From positions 1 through 34,792 of the forward strand of contig CAJFCJ010000119.1 in assembly GCA_904063045.1 (NCBI GenBank): a stretch of DNA of 34,792 nt, written 5' to 3'. Shown piece after piece: positions 20,150-30,989 of the stretch. How positions within the stretch are numbered: the first letter of the stretch is position 1; every line of letters starts with the position of its first letter. The notes below the pieces were generated by a model, which saw only the letters and a program-made list of their open reading frames with translations, did no database searches and had not been told where the DNA came from. The translations under genes were made by a program, and so were the position numbers. This DNA is from Dimorphilus gyrociliatus. Lineage: Eukaryota > Annelida > Polychaeta > Dinophilidae.

Positions 20150-22325
20150 CTAAATTCCAATAAACAAATTCTTATTTTCTAAATCTTTCTTTAAATCTTC
20201 CTTTGATAACTGATTTCCACAAAGATATACGCTTTTTAAATTTTTTAGCTTATTCAAAGTTATTTTTGTATGATCATTAAGATTACAACCTGCTAGAGTT
20301 AGAGAATTCAACCTTTTTAGTTCAAAAATGGATTTTAAATCTTCATCACTTAAGTTTTGATTTCTGGTTAAGCATAACTCTTTGAGAAATACAATTTTTT
20401 TAAGACTTATAAATGAATCTCCTGTTGCATTAAGCCTCATTAAGTTTAAATCTTTTATATTTGGGATTTCCGATATGTAAGTGATATCTTGTTTAGTCAA
20501 AGATGAAGTCTCACTCAAATTCAAAGTATGTAATCTTTTTAGTTTTTTTAGGTTTTCGGTTAATCCATCCTCAAATTGACATGCACTTATTTTTAATTCA
20601 TTCAAATAAGTGAGCTGAGATATTCCTTCAACATCTCTTTTGTTCAGTGAAATACCACATTCCAATTGTAAATCTCTTAAACAAATCAATTTGTGAACGT
20701 TTTCTACAGAACCGCTTTTCAGATTACAACAAAGTAATTCTAGACTTTTAAGGTTTTTTAGCTTGAATATAGACAGTATATCATCAGAAGACAAGTTTTT
20801 CACAAACATTAAAGATAAAATATTAAGACTAGTAAGTTTGTAAAGATCGGTTAACATGTTTTTGGTATAATTTATATGAGATAAACTTAAATATAAAAGT
20901 TTTGGACAATTGGTGATATATTTGAAATCTTGATTTGTTAATCCTTTAATATCATGTAGTTGAAGCTTTGTGAGCTTATTTAAAGTTCTTATAGAATCTT
21001 TTGGTATCTCACATTTATATAAAAAGAGTACTTCTAAATTTTGTATAGAAAAGATGGATTGGTAGCCAGTTTGATCTATTCCTGAACAATTATGGATATT
21101 TAGGTTTTGTAGTTTATTTAATGAACTAATACCATCAAGAGAACTATTAGAAAAGTTACAACCTCTAATAAAAATTTCTTTTAAATTAGATAAATTCCAG
21201 ACTTGGTTAAGACCGTATGAGTCAACATTACAATCTACTAAACTTAATTTTCTAAGAATTGATAAGTTTTCAATTCCATATAACGTATCATTGTTTATTT
21301 TGAGGTAATTAATTGTTAATTCTTCTATAGTAGTGCAAAAAAATACATCTTCTAGAGAACATATGTTTTGTAAAGGTTCATCTAAATGTATTATCAATTT
21401 TTTTAGGTTATTAAAATTTTTAGTATGCTTATTTCTTCATTGTTGGTATAATAAAAATTGATTTCTTCGAGATTATACAATTCGTATATCTTTTTGAAAA
21501 TTTGTTGTTCAAAATTACTATTCATTAAAAGCAATTTAATGCTTTTAAGACTTTTTGTATTTTTTAGACTATCTAGTGAATTTGTTTCGAGATTACAGAA
21601 CTTTAAAAATAATCTTTCTAGGTTTGATAATTTACTTATGATATCAAAATCATCTTTTGTAAAATTATTATCACTAAGATCTAGTATTTTTAATTTTTGC
21701 ATTCGTGAAAAATTAATTGGTATTTGGGCATTACAATCGGAAATATTTAACTCAACTAAATTTTTTAAGTTAGCAATACCTTCAAAGTCTTTTTTTCCGA
21801 GGTTTTCATTTCCACCTACATTTAATATCTCCAAATTCTCCAATATACTTATATTAGTCAATGAATTTGTACTCAAATAACAAATTTCCATTTTTAATTC
21901 TGTTAAGCATTTTAATTTAAATAAATCAGATAAGAATTGGCTATCGCTGAGATCAGTATAGTATAGGATTAGCTTTCTTAGCGACCCTGCTCTGTTAATA
22001 TTTTTTAAATGGACTGGTTTTATAGTACTACTACTTAAGTCAAGACATTCTAAGTTTTTTACGTCAAAAATTGACTGAAGTTCTTCTCGAGTCAAACCAC
22101 TTATTTCTTTGATTATTAATATGTATAGATTTTCTAGCTTATTGATATTTATTAGTCTATTTTTATAAAATTGCAATCTGATATGTTTAAGTATTCGAGA
22201 GTGTCTAGTTGGAATATTCTATCTAAGTGATTAACACTGTTTTGTTTTAACTTTTTTTCTATAAGTGTAGTGTAAATTAAACATATGTTTAATAAGAATA
22301 GAAGTGTAGATTTTAAGATATTCAT
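20150..22325 (-). pseudogene. Leucine-rich-repeat protein gene, left-arm copy with two single-base deletions
   Basis: This is the mirror copy of the intact gene at 28812-30989, 2 bases shorter. The ATG at 22325 is preceded by CCCC and six T, and the signal-peptide region is present. A missing C near 22170 (gcaatttta, against gcaacttttat in the other arm) creates an immediate stop. A poly-A run at 21417-21421 has five bases against six at 29717-29722 and shifts the frame again. The two long frames left are 22176-21403 and 21397-20150. Either this copy has just begun to decay or the consensus is faulty at two homopolymer-type sites. The LRR content is otherwise the same as in the intact copy. 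Confidence 0.85.
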
Positions 22326-24829
22326 AAAAAAGGGGATTATAAATTTTTATAAATATGCTTTTCTAGGGTAATCAGATAATTTGTTACTTATTAATTTATT
22401 GAAAAAATTTTGAAATAAAACGGTATTATAAACCGGTCACACATATATTTCACATCTTCTACTTTAATATATAAATATAAAATCTATTGTTATAGAAAAA
22501 TTATTGTATGATTAGAAGTATTTCTTAGAACTGTATTCAGTAGATTCAAAAGTATAACCAATCATTATTAATATAAAAAAAGGGGCAAAAGGCATTTTTA
22601 TCAGATCCGTTCTCCTTTTTTTCTATATTTTAAAAAAACATTTGATTTTCAGATGATTAATAATAGTTATTCTATGTTTTAAAGCTCAAGGTTTTTCATA
22701 ATTTAATAGGATACTCATGTTTTTTTAATTTTTATTTATCAAATTTTTATTCCTTTAAGTATTTTTAAGTAATAGTTATTTTATGTTTTAAAGCTCAAGG
22801 TTTTTCATTATTTATTAGGATACTCATGTTTTTTAATTTTTATTCCTTTAAGTATTTTTAAATGGTTGTTTATATGTAATTTATAGTAAATAGCTGAATT
22901 CTTATTATTGAATATTATTTTAGCATTTTTGTATGATTTAATAAATAAATTTTTGGTCTTTTTAATTTTTATACTTTTTTATAATTCTTTATTCAAGTGA
23001 CTGAATATAATAATATTACTTTATAATACGATTTCCTTTACTACAATATTCAACCTAAGACCTTTTATTTTTTTTTCTAAGAATTTTTTGTTCAAGTGGC
23101 TGAATTGATAATATTACATTAGTAGAAAATAGAGTGGATTAAGATTTAGTGATTTTGTACCATTTAGGTGAACAGATACTTTTCAATAGTAAAGGCATTT
23201 TACTGTGTAGAATTATAGATTATAATCTAATGACATGAAAATATTCAATAATAGTCCTACTAGCTATTTAATCCCCTTTTTATTTCTATATTTTCATATT
23301 CGACATAAAAACTGTAAAAGTTAATTAGTTCAAAGCAATTCGATTATATGCTAGTGTGTTTATTTGGTACTGATTCTTTCCTGTTTACTATCAATACAGT
23401 ATTACAAATACATTCTTATTAATAATTCTACAAATACATTCTATTAATATATTCTTACAAATACATTCTTATTAATACTTGAAAATGTTCTTTTTCGCCT
23501 CATTTACTGTATTTTTTATACTAGCTATTTTTAAATTGGCAATTCCGCAACCTAGAATTATAAAAATAAATTAAAGCTCTCTACTGTAGCTATTTAATAC
23601 ACGTATTAGAGTTTTTCTTTAAGTTACTAATCCGTATTTATAAAAATTTATACTCTTCGTTTTTGAACAACTCTAGTCGTTTAATATTTTTCATTTTTTA
23701 GTATTAATTTAAATCTCTATATTTTTTTAGTATATCTTTTCTAGATGATCTTTCAGTCTATTCAAAAATCTATTGATTTGACAACACAACTATAAAAAAT
23801 AGACTCTTAGTTATTTTAAAATTGTAAATGATAAAAAAGAATTTTAATGTATTAATAATGTGTAAAACATAATAAAAAGTCCGAATATCAAATTACTAAT
23901 TTAAATTAAGATATACAAATAGGCTTATAAATGCTCAGATTTATAAATTTCAGTTGTTTAAGGTTAATTTGTCATTATTACTATTCAACTCTTTAATTAT
24001 GAAATAATTACATCTTTGATTATTAAAACATTAGCTAAGTATTCAACTCTTAAATTATAAATCATTTTATACGAGAAAACGTAACGATAACATTTTAAAA
24101 TATTCCTCAGATTATTAAAAGAATTGAAATCTTTTTATTTTAGTTTTAGTCAAATAATAAAGATTGTACATTTATATTAAATGTTTCTTCTAGTATAAAA
24201 ATTAAAAAAAAAGAATATTTACTATTTAATGTGGTTTTTTTATCTACCATTGATAAATTTATAGACGAAATAGATCTCCTACCATATATTATTATACTTA
24301 TAAGAAGAATTAACATATAAAAACATTTCCAGTAAACTAGAAGAATCTAATGCTTATATCTCAACATTTTCACTTTTTTTAAATCTTGAAAACAAAATAC
24401 AATTATATACGTTTTAGTTAAACAAATAAATCCATTTTATTAGATATTAGTAAATATTAATATATCAGTAAATATTAATATATTAGTAGATATGAATATA
24501 TTAGTACTTTTTAATATATCAGTATTTTATAATATATCAGTAAATATTAACATATCAGTACTTTTTAATATATCAGTAAATATTAATATATTATTAGAAC
24601 TGGTGCTGTTTTAAAACATTTAAATGTCTTTGATTTATGAATTTACTTAATATAAAAAACAAAGAAATTCATCGATAGAGTGTTTAATTATAAATATTTA
24701 TGTAAAATTACAAGGCTTTAGCATTAGTATGTAATATTGTAATTTTAAACTTTATTATGTTTAAATAGATAATAAATAAAATTAATTAAGATATTTCTAA
24801 TCTGTTTATTTTTATTTTATAATTTATTA
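22326..24829. other. Gene-free A+T-rich spacer, left arm inner part
   Basis: No gene is visible. It contains two copies of a unit of about 110 bp at 22663-22860 (core ttttaaagctcaaggttttt), a short array of acaaatacattcttattaat-like units at 23398-23480 that differs in copy number from the right arm, and an array of roughly 18-bp units at 24441-24595 built on agtaaatattaatatatc. Everything recurs inverted at 26297-28811. Confidence 0.6.
24441..24595. repeat. Short tandem array (agtaaatattaatatatc-like units)
   Basis: Eight or so imperfect units of 16-20 bases alternate between taaatattaatatatcag and tactttttaatatatcag forms. The mirror copy is at about 26530-26690. Confidence 0.75.
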
Positions 24830-24831
24830 TA

Positions 24832-26294
24832 CAGTGAGGGACAAAAAAAATGGGACACCCTAAAAAATGAGTTAAAAAAGGTATAGCTAAAATGTAAAAT
24901 AGTGATGTGTCTTGTATTAATTAAATAAAAATTTTTATAATTCATTATTTTTAAGGTCATATTTTTGTTGGGATTTGATGGATTTTTAAAAAACAGGGAC
25001 AAAAAAAATGGGACACTTACTAAAAATTACAAAATGAGCTAAAAATTTTTATAAAATACCTTAAAACTTATCCCCTATGGCAAAACATATTAGTAAAATA
25101 GAGATTGGTGAGGTTTAGGATTAAGAAAAGCAAAGTATTCCATCAGAAAAATCTCGGAGATAATGCAAATAAGTAAATCTACTATTGGAAGAATTGTAAA
25201 AAAAATCAAGGATAATGGAGATATATTTAGAAAAAAAGGTTCTGGTAGACGTCTATCGCTGATAGTGACCAAATAGATGTTTTACAAAAAATATCAGAAG
25301 AAAATCCGAGACTAGTAGGAAATCAACTAGCAAGAAAGCTTGAGGAAAAAGCTAATATTCAAGTATCAAAAAAAACAGTTATACGATGTTTAAAGAGTAG
25401 AGGAATACATGCTAGAATAGCACGGAGAAAGTCTTTCTTATCTCGTCTACATAGACTGCAAAGACTAAATTTTTCGAAAAAGATTTTATTCAATAGTGAT
25501 GATTTTTTTAGAAAAATAATTTATAGTGATGAAAGCAAATTTTGCTTATCCAATAGCAACAAAAGAGTTATAGTGTACAGAAAAATAAATTCTGAGTACC
25601 ATGATGCAAATACAGTAAAGATTGTAAAATTTGGTGGAGGAGGTGTAATGGTGTGGGGCTATATTAGCTATGAAGGTGTAGGTGAGTTAACTTTCATTGA
25701 AGGAACAATGAACTCCATGAAGTATATTAGTCTATTATCAAATATTTTTGAATTAGAAAGAACCAAACGCCTGATAAAAGACCATATCTTTCAACAAGAT
25801 AACGCTCCATGTCATAAATCAAAGTTAACAATGGAGTTTTTCACCGAAAAGAACATTAAATTATTAGAATGGCCAGCCCAGAGTCCGGATTTGAACCCAA
25901 TAGAACACGTATGGGGGGTTATAGAATCTAAGCTAGAAAAAATACACATAAAATCAATCAATCAATTAAAGGAGGAAATAACCCGAATATGGAATAATAT
26001 ACCATTAGCATATATAAGAAAGCTTATAGATAGTATGCCAAGAAGAGCAGAAGCTGTATTTAACATGAAAGGAGGTCATACTAAGTATTAAATTGGATTT
26101 TTTAGTAAGTGTCCCATTTTTTTGTCCCTGTTTTTTAAAAATTCATCAAATCCCAACAAAAATATGACCTTAAAAATAATGAATTATAAAAATTTTTATT
26201 TAATTAATACAAGACCACATCACTATTTTACATTTTAGCTATACCTTTTTTAAACTCATTTTTTAGGGTGTCCCATTTTTTTTGTCCCTCACTG
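24832..26294 (+). mobile_element. Tc1/mariner DNA transposon at the palindrome centre
   Basis: The element begins CAGTGAGGGACAAAAAAAAT at 24832 and ends with the inverse at 26294, flanked by TA at 24830-24831 and 26295-26296. Terminal inverted repeats run about 190 bp (24832-25022 and 26104-26294). Each contains the motif GGGACAAAAAAAATGGGACA twice, at the outer end and at the inner end, so it is IR/DR type. The length is 1463 bp. It is the only part of the right-hand half of the window that is not duplicated in inverted form, and the axis of the 8.5-kb palindrome passes through it. Confidence 0.94.
25077..26091 (+). pseudogene. Tc1-like DD34E transposase with two frameshifts
   Basis: The ATG at 25077 (MAKHISKIEIGEV) follows CCCC by one base. 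The frame shifts near 25112-25115, then reads a helix-turn-helix region (SIRKISEIMQISKSTIGRIV) and the GSGRR linker. It shifts again near 25255 and is then open to the stop at 26091. The catalytic residues lie in IIYSDESKF, FQQDNAPCH and LNPIEHVW, with 34 residues between the second Asp and the Glu, so it is DD34E and complete. Full length would be about 338 residues, standard for Tc1. The catalytic half is undamaged. Whether the two shifts are real or sequencing errors decides whether the element could move itself. Confidence 0.88.
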
Positions 26295-26296
26295 TA

Positions 26297-28811
26297 TAAT
26301 AAATTATAAAATAAAAATAAACAGATTAGAAAATATCTTAATTAATTTTATTTATTATCTATTTAAACATAATAAAGTTTAAAATTACAATATTACATAC
26401 TAATTGCTAAAGCCTTGTAATTTTACATAAATATTTATAATTAAACACTCTATCGATGAATTTCTTTGTTTTTTATATTAAGTAAATTCATAAATCAAAG
26501 ACATTTAAATGTTTTAAAACAGCACCAGTTCTAATAATATATTAATATTTACTGATATATTAAAAAGTACTGATATGTTAATATTTACTGATATATTATA
26601 AAATACTGATATATTAAAAAGTACTAATATATTCATATCTACTAATATATTAATATTTACTGATATATTAATATTTACTAATATCTAATAAAATGGATTT
26701 ATTTTGTTTAACTAAAACGTATATAATTGTATTTTGTTTTCAAGATTTAAAAAAAGTGAAAATGTTGAGATATAAGCATTAGATTCTTCTAGTTTACTGG
26801 AAATGTTTTTATATGTTAATTCTTCTTATAAGTATAATAATATATGGTAGGAGATCTATTTCGTCTATAAATTTATCAATGGTAGATAAAAAAACACACA
26901 TTAAATAGTAAATATTCTTTTTTTTTAATTTTTATACTAGAAGAAACATTTAATATAAAATGTACAATCTTTATTATTTGACTAAAACTAAAATAAAAAG
27001 ATTTCAATTCTTTTAATAATCTGAGGAATATTTTAAAATGTTATCGTTACGTTTTCTCGTATAAAATGATTTTATAATTTAAGAGTTGAATACTTAGCTA
27101 ATGTTTTAATAATCAAAGATGTAATTATTTCATAATTAAAGAGTTGAATAGTAATAATGACAAATTAACCTTAAACAACTGAAATTTATAAATCTGAGCA
27201 TTTATAAGCCTATTTGTATATCTTAATTTAAATTAGTAATTTGATATTCGGACTTTTTATTATGTTTTACACATTATTAATACATTAAAATTCTTTTTTA
27301 TCATTTACAATTTTAAAATAACCTAAGAGTCTATTTTTTATAGTTGTGTTGTCAAATCAATAGATTTTTGAATAGACTGAAAGATCATCTAGAAAAGATA
27401 TACTAAAAAAATATAGAGATTTAAATTAATACTAAAAAATGAAAAATATTAAACGACTAGAGTTGTTCAAAAACGAAGAGTATAAATTTTTATAAATACG
27501 GATTAGTAACTTAAAGAAAAACTCTAATACGTGTATTAAATAGCTACAGTAGAGAGCTTTAATTTATTTTTATAATTCTAGGTTGCGGAATTGCCAATTT
27601 AAAAATAGCTAGTATAAAAAATACAGTAAATGAGGCGAAAAAGAACATTTTCAAGTATTAATAAGAATGTATTGATAAGAATGTATTTGTAAGAATATAT
27701 TAATAAGAATGTATTAATAAGAATGTATTTGTAATACTGTATTGATAGTAAACAGGAAAGAATCAGTACCAAATAAACACACTAGCATATAATCGAATTG
27801 CTTTGAACTAATTAACTTTTACAGTTTTTATGTCGAATATGAAAATATAGAAATAAAAAGGGGATTAAATAGCTAGTAGGACTATTATTGAATATTTTCA
27901 TGTCATTAGATTATAATCTATAATTCTACACAGTAAAATGCCTTTACTATTGAAAAGTATCTGTTCACCTAAATGGTACAAAATCACTAAATCTTAATCC
28001 ACTCTATTTTCTACTAATGTAATATTATCAATTCAGCCACTTGAACAAAAAATTCTTAGAAAAAAAAATAAAAGGTCTTAGGTTGAATATTGTAGTAAAG
28101 GAAATCGTATTATAAAGTAATATTATTATATTCAGTCACTTGAATAAAGAATTATAAAAAAGTATAAAAATTAAAAAGACCAAAAATTTATTTATTAAAT
28201 CATACAAAAATGCTAAAATAATATTCAATAATAAGAATTCAGCTATTTACTATAAATTACATATAAACAACCATTTAAAAATACTTAAAGGAATAAAAAT
28301 TAAAAAACATGAGTATCCTAATAAATAATGAAAAACCTTGAGCTTTAAAACATAAAATAACTATTACTTAAAAATACTTAAAGGAATAAAAATTTGATAA
28401 ATAAAAATTAAAAAAACATGAGTATCCTATTAAATTATGAAAAACCTTGAGCTTTAAAACATAGAATAACTATTATTAATCATCTGAAAATCAAATGTTT
28501 TTTTAAAATATAGAAAAAAAGGAGAACGGATCTGATAAAAATGCCTTTTGCCCCTTTTTTTATATTAATAATGATTGGTTATACTTTTGAATCTACTGAA
28601 TACAGTTCTAAGAAATACTTCTAATCATACAATAATTTTTCTATAACAATAGATTTTATATTTATATATTAAAGTAGAAGATGTGAAATATATGTGTGAC
28701 CGGTTTATAATACCGTTTTATTTCAAAATTTTTTCAATAAATTAATAAGTAACAAATTATCTGATTACCCCTAGAAAAGCATATTTATAAAAATTTATAA
28801 TCCCCTTTTTT
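26297..28811. other. Gene-free A+T-rich spacer, right arm inner part
   Basis: Mirror of 22326-24829. It includes the tandem array at about 26530-26690, the aagaatgtatt array at about 27655-27735 (copy number differs from the left arm), and the duplicated unit at about 28280-28480. The final bases, CCCC at 28802-28805 plus T-rich sequence, are the start signal of the LRR gene. No gene is seen. Confidence 0.6.
28802..28811 (+). promoter_or_regulatory. C-run start signal of the intact LRR gene
   Basis: CCCC at 28802-28805 followed by six T and the ATG. A TATA-like tttataaaaa lies about 20-25 bases further upstream. The element is conserved in the left arm. Confidence 0.5.
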
Positions 28812-30989
28812 ATGAATATCTTAAAATCTACACTTCTATTCTTATTAAACATATGTTTAATTTACACTACACTTATAGAAAAAAAGTTAAAACAAAACAG
28901 TGTTAATCACTTAGATAGAATATTCCAACTAGACACTCTCGAATACTTAAACATATCAGATTGCAACTTTTATAAAAATAGACTAATAAATATCAATAAG
29001 CTAGAAAATCTATACATATTAATAATCAAAGAAATAAGTGGTTTGACTCGAGAAGAACTTCAGTCAATTTTTGACGTAAAAAACTTAGAATGTCTTGACT
29101 TAAGTAGTAGTACTATAAAACCAGTCCATTTAAAAAATATTAACAGAGCAGGGTCGCTAAGAAAGCTAATCCTATACTATACTGATCTCAGCGATAGCCA
29201 ATTCTTATCTGATTTATTTAAATTAAAATGCTTAACAGAATTAAAAATGGAAATTTGTTATTTGAGTACAAATTCATTGACTAATATAAGTATATTGGAG
29301 AATTTGGAGATATTAAATGTAGGTGGAAATGAAAACCTCGGAAAAAAAGACTTTGAAGGTATTGCTAACTTAAAAAATTTAGTTGAGTTAAATATTTCCG
29401 ATTGTAATGCCCAAATACCAATTAATTTTTCACGAATGCAAAAATTAAAAATACTAGATCTTAGTGATAATAATTTTACAAAAGATGATTTTGATATCAT
29501 AAGTAAATTATCAAACCTAGAAAGATTATTTTTAAAGTTCTGTAATCTCGAAACAAATTCACTAGATAGTCTAAAAAATACAAAAAGTCTTAAAAGCATT
29601 AAATTGCTTTTAATGAATAGTAATTTTGAACAACAAATTTTCAAAAAGATATACGAATTGTATAATCTCGAAGAAATCAATTTTTATTATACCAACAATG
29701 AAGAAATAAGCATACTAAAAAATTTTAATAACCTAAAAAAATTGATAATACATTTAGATGAACCTTTACAAAACATATGTTCTCTAGAAGATGTATTTTT
29801 TTGCACTACTATAGAAGAATTAACAATTAATTACCTCAAAATAAACAATGATACGTTATATGGAATTGAAAACTTATCAATTCTTAGAAAATTAAGTTTA
29901 GTAGATTGTAATGTTGACTCATACGGTCTTAACCAAGTCTGGAATTTATCTAATTTAAAAGAAATTTTTATTAGAGGTTGTAACTTTTCTAATAGTTCTC
30001 TTGATGGTATTAGTTCATTAAATAAACTACAAAACCTAAATATCCATAATTGTTCAGGAATAGATCAAACTGGCTACCAATCCATCTTTTCTATACAAAA
30101 TTTAGAAGTACTCTTTTTATATAAATGTGAGATACCAAAAGATTCTATAAGAACTTTAAATAAGCTCACAAAGCTTCAACTACATGATATTAAAGGATTA
30201 ACAAATCAAGATTTCAAATATATCACCAATTGTCCAAAACTTTTATATTTAAGTTTATCTCATATAAATTATACCAAAAACATGTTAACCGATCTTTACA
30301 AACTTACTAGTCTTAATATTTTATCTTTAATGTTTGTGAAAAACTTGTCTTCTGATGATATACTGTCTATATTCAAGCTAAAAAACCTTAAAAGTCTAGA
30401 ATTACTTTGTTGTAATCTGAAAAGCGGTTCTGTAGAAAACGTTCACAAATTGATTTGTTTAAGAGATTTACAATTGGAATGTGGTATTTCACTGAACAAA
30501 AGAGATGTTGAAGGAATATCTCAGCTCACTTATTTGAATGAATTAAAAATAAGTGCATGTCAATTTGAGGATGGATTAACCGAAAACCTAAAAAAACTAA
30601 AAAGATTACATACTTTGAATTTGAGTGAGACTTCATCTTTGACTAAACAAGATATCACTTACATATCGGAAATCCCAAATATAAAAGATTTAAACTTAAT
30701 GAGGCTTAATGCAACAGGAGATTCATTTATAAGTCTTAAAAAAATTGTATTTCTCAAAGAGTTATGCTTAACCAGAAATCAAAACTTAAGTGATGAAGAT
30801 TTAAAATCCATTTTTGAACTAAAAAGGTTGAATTCTCTAACTCTAGCAGGTTGTAATCTTAATGATCATACAAAAATAACTTTGAATAAGCTAAAAAATT
30901 TAAAAAGCGTATATCTTTGTGGAAATCAGTTATCAAAGGAAGATTTAAAGAAAGATTTAGAAAATAAGAATTTGTTTATTGGAATTTAG
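28812..30989 (+). CDS. Leucine-rich-repeat protein, 725 residues, secreted, intact copy
   Basis: The N-terminus MNILKSTLLFLLNICLIYTT is a clear signal peptide (basic residue, then a hydrophobic core), followed by LRRs to the end. The start is fixed by CCCC six bases upstream. In the C-terminal half the repeats alternate strictly between 24 and 25 residues. The 25-residue type has a D and I in LSxxDLxxI (LKELCLTRNQNLSDEDLKSI); the 24-residue type often has Cys after the third Leu (LNSLTLAGCNLNDHTKITL). There is no transmembrane segment after the signal and no enzyme domain, so it is probably an exported binding protein. The partner is unknown. The left-arm copy at 20150-22325 is the same gene with two 1-base deletions; paralogues lie at 11003 and 15002. 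The LRR call is firm; secretion is likely; any role in host interaction is inference. Confidence 0.9.
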   Translation: MNILKSTLLFLLNICLIYTTLIEKKLKQNSVNHLDRIFQLDTLEYLNISDCNFYKNRLININKLENLYILIIKEISGLTREELQSIFDVKNLECLDLSSSTIKPVHLKNINRAGSLRKLILYYTDLSDSQFLSDLFKLKCLTELKMEICYLSTNSLTNISILENLEILNVGGNENLGKKDFEGIANLKNLVELNISDCNAQIPINFSRMQKLKILDLSDNNFTKDDFDIISKLSNLERLFLKFCNLETNSLDSLKNTKSLKSIKLLLMNSNFEQQIFKKIYELYNLEEINFYYTNNEEISILKNFNNLKKLIIHLDEPLQNICSLEDVFFCTTIEELTINYLKINNDTLYGIENLSILRKLSLVDCNVDSYGLNQVWNLSNLKEIFIRGCNFSNSSLDGISSLNKLQNLNIHNCSGIDQTGYQSIFSIQNLEVLFLYKCEIPKDSIRTLNKLTKLQLHDIKGLTNQDFKYITNCPKLLYLSLSHINYTKNMLTDLYKLTSLNILSLMFVKNLSSDDILSIFKLKNLKSLELLCCNLKSGSVENVHKLICLRDLQLECGISLNKRDVEGISQLTYLNELKISACQFEDGLTENLKKLKRLHTLNLSETSSLTKQDITYISEIPNIKDLNLMRLNATGDSFISLKKIVFLKELCLTRNQNLSDEDLKSIFELKRLNSLTLAGCNLNDHTKITLNKLKNLKSVYLCGNQLSKEDLKKDLENKNLFIGI

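Larger units (their letters stand above)
16348..25022. repeat. Giant inverted repeat, left arm
   Basis: Each stretch I compared is the reverse complement of 26104-34792 with about one difference per several hundred bases, mostly single-base indels in homopolymers plus copy-number changes in a few short arrays. Paired coordinates add up to about 51,125-51,140 throughout. The flanking part is 16348-24831; the last 190 bases are the left terminal repeat of the mariner element. The outer limit is set only by the end of the window. Confidence 0.96.

Noticed and set aside
18496-24595. Regular short repeats in the spacers, considered as CRISPR-like arrays
   Set aside because: Units are adjacent tandem copies without distinct spacers, in what is clearly a eukaryotic genome.
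29258-29680. 140-codon frame antisense to the LRR gene, also present in the left arm at 21458-21880
   Set aside because: It is an antisense shadow of regular LRR coding sequence; its conservation is explained by the palindrome.
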